A stretch of DNA of 64,000 nucleotides from Weissella oryzae SG25. Its GTDB lineage: Bacteria > Bacillota > Bacilli > Lactobacillales > Lactobacillaceae. Below, one piece after another: positions 13,982-23,065 of this stretch. The position numbers and the translations under genes were made by a program. The stretch's first letter is position 1; every line of letters starts with the position of its first letter. The notes beneath the pieces are model-generated. The model did not search any database. It was not told the origin of the DNA and was given only the letters and a program-made list of their open reading frames with translations. The DNA is taken from assembly GCF_000691805.2 (NCBI RefSeq), contig NZ_DF820485.1, positions 62,001 through 126,000 on the forward strand, in the 5' to 3' direction.

Positions 13982-16249
13982 ATGAAACGAATTTTTGAAG
14001 TTGATCCGTGGAAGATCACCACGCATACGCTAAATCCTGAAGATAAAAGATTACAAGAATCAATTACTTCGTTAGGTAATGAGTATATGGGAATGCGGGG
14101 TATGTTTGAAGAAACATATTCCGCTGATAGCCATCAAGGAATTTATCTCGGTGGTGTTTGGTATCCAGATAAGACCCGGGTTGGTTGGTGGAAGAATGGT
14201 TATCCAGAATATTTTGGTAAAGCCATTAATGCGCTTAATTTTACCAAGATGCAGATTTTTGTCGACGGGGTTGAGGTTGATTTGGCCAAGCAAGTACCAA
14301 GTGATTTTGAACTATCATTAGATATGCAAAAGGGCCTTTTGACACGGACCTTTACGGTGCTAAATGTCCAAATTACAGTCGAGAGATTCATCTCAGTTGC
14401 CTTTAAAGAGCTGGCTGGTATGCGTTTTACTTTTAAAGCAATTGATGGTCAGACGCATCAATTAAAACTAGTTAGTTTCATTGATGCCGATGTTGTTAAT
14501 GAAGACTCAAATTATGATGAAAAGTTTTGGCAGGTTCTGGACAAGGATAGTAACCTTGAAAATTCTTGGTTAGCCAGTCAAACAATTGCAAATAATTTCG
14601 GTGTACCACAGTTTACGGTGATTGCTGGTCAATCATTTAAAGGTGATTTTGCAGCAAACGATTTTGCAGTAAGTGACTTTGCAGTAAATAATACTTTCAT
14701 CGGTGAATTAACAGCCACTAAGCCACTAACCTTTGAAAAGCGTGTGATTGTTACGACTTCACGTGATTATGCTAGTGAGGCGGAAAATATTGAGGCTAAT
14801 CATCGCTTAGTTGAAAAGCAAGCTAACCAAAGCTTTACTACTTTATTAGATGAGCATATCGCAATCTGGGCACAACGGTGGGAAAAAGCCGATGTTAAGA
14901 TTGAAGGCGATGAAGCGGCACAGCAAGGGATTCGCTTTAATCTATTCCAGCTATTTTCAACCTATTATGGTGAAGATGCGCGCTTAAATATCGGACCAAA
15001 GGGCTTTACCGGTGAGAAATATGGTGGGGCAACTTATTGGGATACTGAAGCATTTGCAATCCCGGTCTACCTTGCTGTGACAGAACCAAAAGTTGTAAAG
15101 TCACTATTAAAGTATCGGTACCAACAACTTGCTGGTGCATACCATAATGCTCAACAACAGGGCTTGGCTGGTGCACTATACCCAATGGTCACTTTTGATG
15201 GGATTGAATCCCACAATGAATGGGAAATCACTTTTGAAGAAATTCATCGAAACTCAACGATTGCATTTGCAATTTACAACTATACAAAGTTGACTGACGA
15301 TCATACTTGGGAGCAAAATGAAGGCGCAGAAATTTTGGTCGGGATTGCCCGCTTCTGGGCTGACCGCGTCCATTATTCTAAACACAGCGATGCTTATATG
15401 ATTCATGGCGTAACTGGACCAAATGAGTATGAGAACAATGTAAATAATAATTTCTATACCAATTGGATGGCTAAATGGGTTTTGGAATATACGAGTCGGA
15501 TTTGGCCAAATGTATCAGCGGCATATGCCGAAAAGTTGGCGGTATCAGCGACTGAGCTAGAACTTTGGCAAAAGATTATTGCAAAGATGTGGCTACCAAA
15601 GGTTGATGTAACAGATGTTGACGGGGTTAAGCGGCAAGTCTTCTTGGCGCAAGATGGCTGGCTAGATAAAGAACTTATCCCAGTTAAGGACTTGCCAGCT
15701 GATAACTTGCCAATTAATCAGCATTGGTCATGGGATCGCGTGCTACGTTCACCATATATCAAGCAATCAGATACATTACATGCGATGTATTATTTCCCCG
15801 AAGCGTTTACTGAGCAGGAAAAGCGGGATAATTATGCCTTTTATGAGCCGTTCACGGTGCACGAGTCATCATTAAGCCCTTCAGTACATGCCATTATTGC
15901 TGCTGACATTCAGCTTGAAGACAAAGCGGTTGAGTTCTATGAGCGCACAGCCCGGCTTGATTTGGATAATTATAACAATGATACTAAAGACGGCCTGCAT
16001 ATTACCTCAATGACAGGCGCATGGTTGGCAATTGTACAAGGCTTTGCTGGTATGCGCGTTGTTGATAATCAATTGACCTTTAAGCCATTTCTACCTAAGA
16101 AATGGACGGGCTATGATTTTCGCATGGTTTACCGTGGACGGGTATTAGATATATCCGTTAAACCTACGGGAACGAAGGTGACTTTGCTTTCAGGTGAAGA
16201 TCTTAAAATTATGTTAGATGATGAAGAAATCTTATTAACTAATAGCTAA
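13982..16249 (+). CDS. mapA: Maltose phosphorylase (glycoside hydrolase family 65)
   Basis: The 755-residue protein has the GH65 layout: beta-sandwich N domain, linker, (alpha/alpha)6 catalytic barrel and C-terminal jelly roll. The general acid lies in TGPNEYENNV (Glu482). GGATYWDTEAF and the phosphate-loop region near VHESSLSPSVHA are also present. Maltose phosphorylases split maltose with phosphate to glucose and beta-glucose-1-phosphate. A GH65 kojibiose or trehalose phosphorylase is the main alternative, but the maltose context favours this call. beta-Phosphoglucomutase and mutarotase genes, usual partners, are absent here and must lie elsewhere. AGGAAAA precedes the ATG. Confidence 0.92.
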   Translation: MKRIFEVDPWKITTHTLNPEDKRLQESITSLGNEYMGMRGMFEETYSADSHQGIYLGGVWYPDKTRVGWWKNGYPEYFGKAINALNFTKMQIFVDGVEVDLAKQVPSDFELSLDMQKGLLTRTFTVLNVQITVERFISVAFKELAGMRFTFKAIDGQTHQLKLVSFIDADVVNEDSNYDEKFWQVLDKDSNLENSWLASQTIANNFGVPQFTVIAGQSFKGDFAANDFAVSDFAVNNTFIGELTATKPLTFEKRVIVTTSRDYASEAENIEANHRLVEKQANQSFTTLLDEHIAIWAQRWEKADVKIEGDEAAQQGIRFNLFQLFSTYYGEDARLNIGPKGFTGEKYGGATYWDTEAFAIPVYLAVTEPKVVKSLLKYRYQQLAGAYHNAQQQGLAGALYPMVTFDGIESHNEWEITFEEIHRNSTIAFAIYNYTKLTDDHTWEQNEGAEILVGIARFWADRVHYSKHSDAYMIHGVTGPNEYENNVNNNFYTNWMAKWVLEYTSRIWPNVSAAYAEKLAVSATELELWQKIIAKMWLPKVDVTDVDGVKRQVFLAQDGWLDKELIPVKDLPADNLPINQHWSWDRVLRSPYIKQSDTLHAMYYFPEAFTEQEKRDNYAFYEPFTVHESSLSPSVHAIIAADIQLEDKAVEFYERTARLDLDNYNNDTKDGLHITSMTGAWLAIVQGFAGMRVVDNQLTFKPFLPKKWTGYDFRMVYRGRVLDISVKPTGTKVTLLSGEDLKIMLDDEEILLTNS

Positions 16250-16321
16250 AAGCATTTGTCATCGTAAAAGATAAGCGTGAATTGATTAACGTTAGTAAGT
16301 CTACATCAAAAATAGTTTATA

Positions 16322-16355
16322 AAAAAGCGTTCAATAATTTGTACGCTTTTTCTTT
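16322..16355. terminator. Terminator between mapA and the convergent gene
   Basis: AAAAAGCGT (16322-16330) and ACGCTTTTT (16343-16351) flank a 12-nt loop, with CTTTT after it. A and T runs allow use from both sides. Confidence 0.75.
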
Positions 16356-16969
16356 TACAACTTTAATTGTTGACTGATAAAAGTCCTTAGAGCAGGTACT
16401 TTTTCTTCAATGAACCAGGCGTTTTTTGCCAGCCAGATGTTATTACGGGGTGAGGGATGTGGTAGCGGTAAGATTGTAATTGTCGCTTGTTGGTTTTTTG
16501 GGATTGTTAGCGCATGAACAGCTTTGGTTAGGGTAGCAGAGCTAGGTAAGTTGAGATAGTAATGGATTGCAGTATTACCGACTAAAACATAGGCCTTTAA
16601 ATTTGGCATTAGCGCTAATAAGCGTGGATGGTATTTGGGAGCCATAGCCTTTCTAGGCAATTCATCACCGCCATTTTTTGCCTTACCCGGAAAGTAGAAA
16701 TCCATCGGAATTACAGCCAATTTATTAGAATTGTAAAAAGTTGTGCGGTCGATGCCGAGCCATTCGCGTAGGCGATCACCACTTTGGTCATCCCACATTA
16801 CGCCATGGGCTTGAACTTTGCGGCTCGGTGCTTGTCCAATAATTAGGATGGTTGCTTCGGGATGAATTGATAACATTGGTTCCCAACCTTGCACCGTATA
16901 TGCTTGATTTTCAGGGTCAGCCTTAATGTCAGCAATAATTTGAGCATAAGTTTTTGTAAAGTCGTCCAT
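16355..16969 (-). CDS. Uracil-DNA glycosylase superfamily protein
   Basis: The 204-residue protein has a UDG-fold pattern. IIGQAPSRKVQAHGVMWDDQSGDRLREWL (about residues 42-70) corresponds to the first active-site motif, VLVGNTA is the central strand, and LPLPHPSPRNNIWL (about residues 168-181) resembles the family's HPSP...N leucine-loop motif. The family includes base-excision glycosylases, but this LAB subgroup (motif 1 GQAPS rather than GQDPY) has not, to my knowledge, been characterised. It is monocistronic and convergent with mapA. The upstream ribosome site is weak. Confidence 0.75.
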   Translation of the reverse strand: MDDFTKTYAQIIADIKADPENQAYTVQGWEPMLSIHPEATILIIGQAPSRKVQAHGVMWDDQSGDRLREWLGIDRTTFYNSNKLAVIPMDFYFPGKAKNGGDELPRKAMAPKYHPRLLALMPNLKAYVLVGNTAIHYYLNLPSSATLTKAVHALTIPKNQQATITILPLPHPSPRNNIWLAKNAWFIEEKVPALRTFISQQLKL

Positions 16970-17289
16970 GAGTATTTATTTCAACCTTTCTAAAATTGCT
17001 TTTATCTTAATTTTAAGCTTTTTTCTAACAAAGACCAGGGCAGCATAATCATTTATAAACTTTCCATTAGTAAGACCCTTTTAGTACAATTAACTGTGTA
17101 CTGTATAAGTTAATAATATAGACATCAGAGCTAGAATTGTTGCAACGATTAAACTAGATAGGTGGGTTAAATCAATTACAGGGGCATTTGAACAATAAGT
17201 GTCAGAAAAAATTTGCTTTACAGATTATAAATCATTGGAATCAAGACGATTTTGTTAAAATAAAAGTGCTTAGTTAAAAGGAGGCAACG
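16970..17289. other. 320-bp intergenic region between divergent genes
   Basis: It separates the UDG-like gene (minus) from ecsA (plus). No ORF or strong secondary structure is evident. TTGGAA and TAAAAT near 17235-17261 could be an ecsA promoter, although the 15-bp spacer is short. AAAGGAGG (17277-17284) is the ecsA ribosome site. Confidence 0.4.
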
Positions 17290-18009
17290 ATGAGTCTTAT
17301 AGTGAAAAATTTATTTGGTGGTTATGGGAAAGAAACCATTTTACATGATCTTAGTTTCGAAGTGGCAGCTGGTGAACTGTTAGCCTTAGTTGGTTTAAAC
17401 GGTTCTGGAAAGTCAACAACAATTAAACACATTATTGGCCTTTTAGCCCCTAAGCGTGGAAACATCGAGTTAAATGGATGGACCTTGACGCAAAACCCCT
17501 TAGATTATAAAGCGCAGATTGCTTATATCCCAGAACAACCAATCTTGTATGAAGAGTTGACACTCAAAGAACATATTGAAGTGACAATCAGGGCTTATGA
17601 ACTTGAACCAAAAGCAGCCTGGGAAAGAGCCGAACGTTTATTAAAGCTTTTTCGCTTGGATAACAAGTTACAGTGGTTTCCAGTTCATTTTTCCAAAGGG
17701 ATGCGTCAAAAAGTAATGTTAGTCATGGGATTTATGATGAATGCACCCTTGTTAATTATTGATGAGCCATTTATTGGCTTAGATGTCTTAGCTGTTGATG
17801 CTGTTTTACAATTGATTGCGGAGCGTAAAGCAGCAGGCGGGAGTATTTTATTGACGACCCATGTTTTAGACCACTTAGTTGATTTAGCCGATCGTTTTGT
17901 TTATTTGGCTGATGGTCAAGTAAGGGCAAGTGGCTTGACTATAGATTTTAATGACCTAGTTCCTGAGTTAAATCAAAAAGGGGTTCATAATGAAGATTTT
18001 AACCTTTAA
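17290..18009 (+). CDS. ecsA: ABC transporter ATP-binding protein EcsA
   Basis: The 239-residue ATPase has Walker A GLNGSGKST near residues 36-44, a signature replaced by FSKGMRQKV, and Walker B LLIIDEPF. The GMRQK signature is typical of the EcsA/ABC-2 exporter group. In Bacillus, EcsAB affects secretion and regulated membrane proteolysis. The cargo is not established. The downstream permease overlaps it by 20 nt, so the pair is translationally coupled. AAAGGAGG supports the start. Confidence 0.85.
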   Translation: MSLIVKNLFGGYGKETILHDLSFEVAAGELLALVGLNGSGKSTTIKHIIGLLAPKRGNIELNGWTLTQNPLDYKAQIAYIPEQPILYEELTLKEHIEVTIRAYELEPKAAWERAERLLKLFRLDNKLQWFPVHFSKGMRQKVMLVMGFMMNAPLLIIDEPFIGLDVLAVDAVLQLIAERKAAGGSILLTTHVLDHLVDLADRFVYLADGQVRASGLTIDFNDLVPELNQKGVHNEDFNL

Positions 18010-19048
18010 GCGGCGATTGCATCGGCAATGGCAGCAATATAGTAAATATCTGCGCTATGTATTTAACGACCATGCAGTAATTGCCTTATTGATTTTATTG
18101 GGTGCAGGTTTGGTAGCCTATCGTCAAATCTTGTTGACTTTACCTAAAACTTTATTAATGCAGGTGCTTGCCTTGGCCTTATTGGGGCTAACATTATCCT
18201 TTTTTTGGCGGGGAGCAACATTTATTTTGCCAGCAGATCCAGTGTATTTATTGGCTGATGAAGGGCGCTTACGAAAAATAAAAAAAGCTGCGGGAAGATA
18301 TAGTATTTTTTGGAATGTCTTAGTACAAGCGCTGATGACCTTAGTGCTAATGCCATTGCTACTACGTTTGTTTGCGTTTACCGTTACTTTACTTTTATTT
18401 GCAATAACATTGTTGGCCAAAATTAGTTTGACCTATGCAAATTTGCAAAAAGTTACACGTTTTACAGATAATCAAACTAACTTAATAGATTGGGAAGGCT
18501 TAGTTAATTTTGAGCAGGCACGTCGGCAACGAGTTTTGAATTTCTTCAATATGTTTATCGACGTACCCGGCTTACAGGTCCAAATAAAACGGCGCGCTTG
18601 GTTAGAACCATTTAGCAGTTGGCTTGAGCCAAAACAAAAAACAGCGATTGGTTTGATTATGACACAGACTTTTGTTCGGCAACCACAGTATTTGAGTAGC
18701 TGGTTGCGCTTAACTTTGTTTGGTTGCTTAATAATTTTGTTTAGTAATGCTGGACTTGGTAATATCTTATTAGCTTTTCTTTTATATCTAATGATATTGC
18801 AGTGGCTGCCACTATTAAATGCGCAGCAACATATTGTTTTTGATATAGTCTTCCCAATTAACGATAAGACTCGAATTAAAGGCTTTATGTACATCACAAG
18901 CAAATTAATGCTAATAACAACCTTGGTTTGGATGATTGTCGGTTTAGTGATAACAAGGCTGAATATTATAATTAGCCTAGAAATATTGGGATTAGGGGTT
19001 TTAGCATTAATTCTAGAATATGCCTACTTGAGACATAGGTTTAACTAA
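17990..19048 (+). CDS. ecsB: ABC transporter permease EcsB
   Basis: This is a 352-residue integral membrane protein starting MKILTFKRRLHRQWQQYSKYLRYVFNDH. It has paired hydrophobic spans near 35-55, 55-75, 105-145, 240-280 and 300-345, and a long basic central loop, which is the EcsB layout. AAGGGG lies upstream within the ecsA end. EcsB proteins are usually nearer 400 residues, so this is a compact version. No terminator is obvious before the next gene. Confidence 0.82.
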   Translation: MKILTFKRRLHRQWQQYSKYLRYVFNDHAVIALLILLGAGLVAYRQILLTLPKTLLMQVLALALLGLTLSFFWRGATFILPADPVYLLADEGRLRKIKKAAGRYSIFWNVLVQALMTLVLMPLLLRLFAFTVTLLLFAITLLAKISLTYANLQKVTRFTDNQTNLIDWEGLVNFEQARRQRVLNFFNMFIDVPGLQVQIKRRAWLEPFSSWLEPKQKTAIGLIMTQTFVRQPQYLSSWLRLTLFGCLIILFSNAGLGNILLAFLLYLMILQWLPLLNAQQHIVFDIVFPINDKTRIKGFMYITSKLMLITTLVWMIVGLVITRLNIIISLEILGLGVLALILEYAYLRHRFN

Positions 19049-19163
19049 CAAAGTTATAAAAAATTGATGCAGGTCAAAGGCAATTGTTACAGTTTGTTGT
19101 AAACTATCTGTAGGTGGAGTTGACAATTGTTGGCTTACATTGAAAATGAACGGGGGAATAAGC

Positions 19164-20513
19164 ATGTTTACACAAAATTATGATTATGATGTACTGTATA
19201 TTGGTAGTGGTCATGGAACCTTTGATGGAGCGATTCCGCTAGCTGCAAAAGGTGTAAAGATTGCGGTTGTTGAAGCCGAACGGATTGGTGGTACCTGTCC
19301 TAATTGGGGATGTAATGCAAAAATTATTCTAGATAATCCAGTTGCGCTAAAGCGACACATGGAAGACGTTCATGGGATTGTTAATGGTAGTGTAACGATT
19401 GATTGGCCAGCCAATATGGCACACAAAGAAGAGATAATCGATGGATTACCACAAGCAATCGAAGGCATGATGACTAGTAATAAAATCGATGTTCTCTTTG
19501 CACGAGCAAAGTTAGTTGATGCACATACTGTTGATGTCAACGGTGAGCTTAAGACTGCTGATAAAATTGTGATTTCGACTGGTTTACGCTCTAATCATTT
19601 GACAATACCGGGCACTGAGTTTGCCCACGACAGTCGAGACTTTTTAGCCCTAGAAACAATGCCAAAACATATCACAATTATCGGTGGTGGCTATATTGCT
19701 TTGGAGTTTGCAACAATGGCTAATGAATTTGGCGCACAAGTCAACTTGCTTTTGCATGGTGATCAAGCCTTACGGGCTTTCCCACAGGCTTATGTTGAAC
19801 AAATTTTAGCTGACTTAGCTCAACGTGGTGTAAATATTAAGCGCAATGTTGAGATTACCGCCTTGGAGCAGAGCAGCGATGAAGTGATTGTGCATACGGC
19901 AGCAGATGGTGAATTTACGACTGACTGGGTTTTGGATGCAACAGGTCGTATTCCTAATGTTGAAAACATTGGATTAGAAGCGGTTGGCGTTGATTACAAT
20001 CAAAATGGAATTGTAGTTGACGAATATTTGCGGACGTCGGTACCTAACATTTACGCATCAGGGGATATTATCGATAAAAAGATTCCAAAGTTGACACCAA
20101 CTGCTGTATTTGAGTCAACTTATCTAATGCATACTTTTGCTGGTGATACTACTGATCCAATCAACTATCCAGTTATTCCAACGGTTGTCTTCACGAGTCC
20201 AAGAATTGCCCAAGTTGGTGTTAGCTTAGACTATGCATTGGCTAATCCGGACAAGTATACAGTTCAAAAGCATGATATGAAATCAGATTGGTTCCGTCAA
20301 GTGGGAAAGCCTAAGTTTGGTGAGGGCGCTTTGATTTATAATCAAGCTGGTCAGTTAGTCGGTGCAACTGAATTAAGCGAGGATGCAGCAGAAGTTATTA
20401 ATACTTTGCTACCAGCCATCGAATTTAAGTTTACGGCCGAGCAACTAGAGCGTTTGGTTTACCTCTTCCCAAGTATTGGCTTCTCAGCCCATGCTTTGAT
20501 TAAGAAGCCTTAA
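19164..20513 (+). CDS. FAD-dependent pyridine nucleotide-disulfide oxidoreductase (glutathione reductase-like)
   Basis: The 449-residue protein has an N-terminal FAD motif (GSGHGTFDGA), a redox-active pair in GGTCPNWGCNAK (Cys45, Cys50), an NAD(P) motif IIGGGYIALEFATMANEFG and the second FAD motif NIYASGDI. ATG 19164 has GGGGG 7 nt upstream and is preferred to ATG 19140 and 19146. Glutathione and dihydrolipoamide reductases end with an HP(T/S)..E catalytic base. Here the region reads LFPSIGFSAHALIKKP, so the usual His is Phe. It probably reduces a disulfide or quinone-like substrate with a different proton donor, but the substrate is unknown. Confidence 0.82.
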   Translation: MFTQNYDYDVLYIGSGHGTFDGAIPLAAKGVKIAVVEAERIGGTCPNWGCNAKIILDNPVALKRHMEDVHGIVNGSVTIDWPANMAHKEEIIDGLPQAIEGMMTSNKIDVLFARAKLVDAHTVDVNGELKTADKIVISTGLRSNHLTIPGTEFAHDSRDFLALETMPKHITIIGGGYIALEFATMANEFGAQVNLLLHGDQALRAFPQAYVEQILADLAQRGVNIKRNVEITALEQSSDEVIVHTAADGEFTTDWVLDATGRIPNVENIGLEAVGVDYNQNGIVVDEYLRTSVPNIYASGDIIDKKIPKLTPTAVFESTYLMHTFAGDTTDPINYPVIPTVVFTSPRIAQVGVSLDYALANPDKYTVQKHDMKSDWFRQVGKPKFGEGALIYNQAGQLVGATELSEDAAEVINTLLPAIEFKFTAEQLERLVYLFPSIGFSAHALIKKP

Positions 20514-20543
20514 GCACTTAAAAATTATTAATAGTAAAAATCG

Positions 20544-20587
20544 GTTAATAGCTAACTTTTATAAAGGTTAGCTATTAACTTTTTTGT
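20544..20587 (+). terminator. Terminator after the oxidoreductase gene
   Basis: GTTAATAGCTAAC (20544-20556) and GTTAGCTATTAAC (20567-20579) form a 13-bp perfect stem followed by a T run. Confidence 0.9.
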
Positions 20588-20801
20588 TTTATATAGAAGA
20601 TAAGGTATTTAGTTTATACCAATTGGGAGGCAGTGAGGTGGTAAATTTGATAAGAGCTTGCTTTAGATTTAGTGTAATTGATGAAAGTTTCTGGCCTTTT
20701 TTTGCTATAATATTTACTGATAAGGTGTAAGTAAATAGTATCTTACAGCTGTGCGGCGTAATAACTTTAATAAGAGAATAGAAATTAATGAGGGGAAGTT
20801 G

Positions 20802-21590
20802 ATGGCAGAACGAAATCATACAAATTTCCAGGCAATTGTTATGTATCAACGGACTTATAAAGAGCGTGATTTAATGGTAAAAATGTTGACGCGCCCAGCT
20901 GGAAAACGGATGTTCTATATAAAAAATGGTAAGGGGAAACGCTATCCCTATGCAGCAGAGATTCAGCCCATGACGGTCGCAACTTATGAGGGCGTACTGA
21001 ATAATAAAGGATTATCCTTCATTGATGAGGTGAAGGCGGCTAAGCTACCCGCTAAATTGATGCTCGATGTTGAGAAGAATGCTTATGCGACCTACATCTT
21101 GGGCTTGATTGATGCTGCCTTTGTTGATAATCAGCCCCTAATAAAGTGGTATGATCAAGTTGCCTTAGCGATTGAGCGGTTAAATTCAGACAGCAATTTT
21201 GATGCACAGGGCTTAGCCAATTGGTTTGAATTACATTTACTCCCTGCTTTTGGAATTGGCATTAATTGGCAAGGCTGTGCGATTGACGGCCGGCGTGATT
21301 TACCTTTAGACTTTTCTGAAAAGTATAGCGGTCTCTTATGCCAAAATCATTGGCATTTAGATGAACAGCGGATGAATGCTGAACCACAGGCAGTTAAATT
21401 GTTAATGATGTTAGCAGAATTAGATTTAGAAAAAATCAATTCACTTTCAATCAAGGCGGCCAATAAGGTTGATATGGCAAGAATTTTGGATAAAATCTAC
21501 GATGACCAAGTCGGGGTACATTTAAAGGCCAAGTCTTTTATTCAACAATTGAACGAATGGCAAGGGCGGATTAGCCGCGAATTTAATTGA
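20802..21590 (+). CDS. recO: DNA repair protein RecO
   Basis: The 262-residue protein starts MAERNHTNFQAIVMYQRTYKERDLMVKMLTRPAGK, the OB-fold N domain of RecO, followed by a helical domain. RecO loads RecA at gaps with RecF and RecR. The zinc-finger cysteines seen in many RecO proteins are not arranged as CxxC pairs here; only scattered Cys occur. ATG 20802 has AGGGG 6 nt upstream. The longer frame from 20751 is rejected. An extended -10 (TTGCTATAAT, ending ~20711) lies upstream. glyQS follows after a T-box leader. Confidence 0.9.
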   Translation: MAERNHTNFQAIVMYQRTYKERDLMVKMLTRPAGKRMFYIKNGKGKRYPYAAEIQPMTVATYEGVLNNKGLSFIDEVKAAKLPAKLMLDVEKNAYATYILGLIDAAFVDNQPLIKWYDQVALAIERLNSDSNFDAQGLANWFELHLLPAFGIGINWQGCAIDGRRDLPLDFSEKYSGLLCQNHWHLDEQRMNAEPQAVKLLMMLAELDLEKINSLSIKAANKVDMARILDKIYDDQVGVHLKAKSFIQQLNEWQGRISREFN

Positions 21591-21870
21591 GATAGAGATG
21601 GGTTAAGAAAAGTTGGTAAAAATGCTACAAGCTAGCGGACGATGACCTTCAACTTGATTTTAGAATTCACCTATACTTATACTAGGGCATATTTTCGCTA
21701 GTAATTAATAGAGGGTTGTGGAGGGAGAGACTCAGACAGTCAAAAGCAATTTACTACAGTTATCAGTTATGAAAAATTCGGTATACAACGTATTTTTAAG
21801 ATTTGTGACCACTAGTTGCATTTAAATGAGTTAGCTTACCTTTAGGAAAGAATCCTAAGTCTAAATTTCA
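21591..21870. other. Intergenic region between recO and the glyQS promoter
   Basis: No credible gene is seen. GGAGGGAGAG near 21720 looks like a ribosome site but has no start codon in range. A short ORF at about 21771 (18 codons) has no ribosome site. Confidence 0.4.
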
Positions 21871-21898
21871 TTGACAGCTTGGGTGTAAGTGCTACAAT
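21871..21898 (+). promoter_or_regulatory. Promoter of glyQS
   Basis: A consensus TTGACA (21871-21876), 16-bp spacer and TACAAT (21893-21898). The start would be near 21905, just before the T-box. Confidence 0.85.
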
Positions 21899-21904
21899 TA
21901 TTCA

Positions 21905-22104
21905 AGTAATGCAGGCAGAATAAGCAAAAGGTAGTTAGTTCAGCAAGTTATCGTAGATGTGAGGATAACCTAACCTTTTTGCTGGGCACTACCTGTACAA
22001 CCTAATACTTAATTAAGTTGCTGCTTTTTTGGCAGAAGTAGGGTGGAACCGCGATTTATCGTCCCTACATCAAGTACCCATAGTGCTTGGTGTAGGGCTT
22101 TTTT
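21905..22104 (+). promoter_or_regulatory. Glycine T-box leader with terminator
   Basis: AGGTAGT (21929-21935) and ACTACCT (21988-21994) close stem I. The specifier GGC (21985-21987) lies in the internal loop and reads Gly. The T-box sequence AGGGTGGAACCGCG is at 22040-22053. The terminator pairs CCCTACATCAAG (22063-22074) with CTTGGTGTAGGG (22086-22097), followed by a T run. Uncharged tRNA-Gly would stabilise the antiterminator and allow glyQS transcription. It is the short T-box type usual for glyQS. Confidence 0.93.
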
Positions 22105-22137
22105 ATGTTTTCCAGTAAATGAGAGGAATAATTAATT

Positions 22138-23064
22138 ATGACAGAGAAATTGTCAGTACAAGATATTATTTTAACTTTGCAAGGCTTTTGGGCTAAGCAA
22201 GGGGCGATGTTGATGCAAGCCTACGATACAGAGAAGGGTGCCGGAACGATGAGCCCCTACACTTTTTTGCGGGCAAATGGACCAGAACCATGGCATGCGG
22301 CCTATGTTGAGCCTTCGCGGCGTCCAGCTGACGGACGTTATGGAGATAACCCCAACCGACTTTATCAACATCACCAATTTCAAGTGGTAATGAAGCCATC
22401 TCCTGACAATATTCAAGAGTTGTACCTAGATTCTTTAAAAGCCTTAGGTATTGACCCACTTGAACATGATATTCGTTTTGTGGAAGATAACTGGGAAAAC
22501 CCCTCTATGGGGGCAGCCGGGATTGGTTGGGAAATCTGGCTTGATGGAATGGAAGTAACGCAATTTACTTATTTCCAACAAGTTGGTGGAATCCAGGTTG
22601 ATGCAGTAACCTCTGAAATTACTTATGGCCTAGAACGGCTTGCTTCTTACATTCAGGATGTACCAACGGTTTATGATCTTGAATGGGGTAATGGGGTGAT
22701 GTACGGTGACATCTTTAAGGAGCCTGAATATGAACATTCAGTTTACTCATTTGAAGAATCTGATCAAGCAATGCTATTGCAACACTTTAACGAGTATGAA
22801 GCAGAAGCCAAGCGGGCCCTGGAAGCTGGCCTAGTACATCCAGCTTATGATTATATTCTAAAATCATCACATACCTTTAACTTGTTGGATGCTCGGGGAA
22901 CGGTTTCAGTAACCGAACGGGCTAAATATCTTTCAAGAATTCGTAGCATGGCGCGGATGGTTGCCCGGGCCTTCATTGATGAGCGTAAGAAGTTAGGCTT
23001 CCCATTGCTAAAGGATGAAAAATTAAGAGCTAAGTATTTACCAGCTGATGAGGAGGAGAAGTAA
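22138..23064 (+). CDS. glyQ: Glycyl-tRNA synthetase alpha subunit
   Basis: The 308-residue protein starts [40 protein letters not shown], the class II catalytic subunit of the bacterial alpha2beta2 enzyme. [19 protein letters not shown] is the motif 2 region. It charges tRNA-Gly with glycine and is controlled by the upstream Gly T-box. glyS follows after 1 nt and its ribosome site (AGGAGGAG) lies inside the glyQ end. Confidence 0.97.
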   Translation: MTEKLSVQDIILTLQGFWAKQGAMLMQAYDTEKGAGTMSPYTFLRANGPEPWHAAYVEPSRRPADGRYGDNPNRLYQHHQFQVVMKPSPDNIQELYLDSLKALGIDPLEHDIRFVEDNWENPSMGAAGIGWEIWLDGMEVTQFTYFQQVGGIQVDAVTSEITYGLERLASYIQDVPTVYDLEWGNGVMYGDIFKEPEYEHSVYSFEESDQAMLLQHFNEYEAEAKRALEAGLVHPAYDYILKSSHTFNLLDARGTVSVTERAKYLSRIRSMARMVARAFIDERKKLGFPLLKDEKLRAKYLPADEEEK

Positions 23065-23065
23065 G

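Noticed and set aside
18472-18903. 143-residue minus-strand ORF inside ecsB
   Set aside because: It is the reverse complement of a clear membrane protein gene, is rich in Cys/Lys/Asn from complementing hydrophobic codons, and has no ribosome site.
21771-21827. 18-codon ORF in the recO-glyQ spacer as a leader peptide
   Set aside because: No ribosome site, no enriched codon, and it lies upstream of the strong glyQS promoter and T-box.
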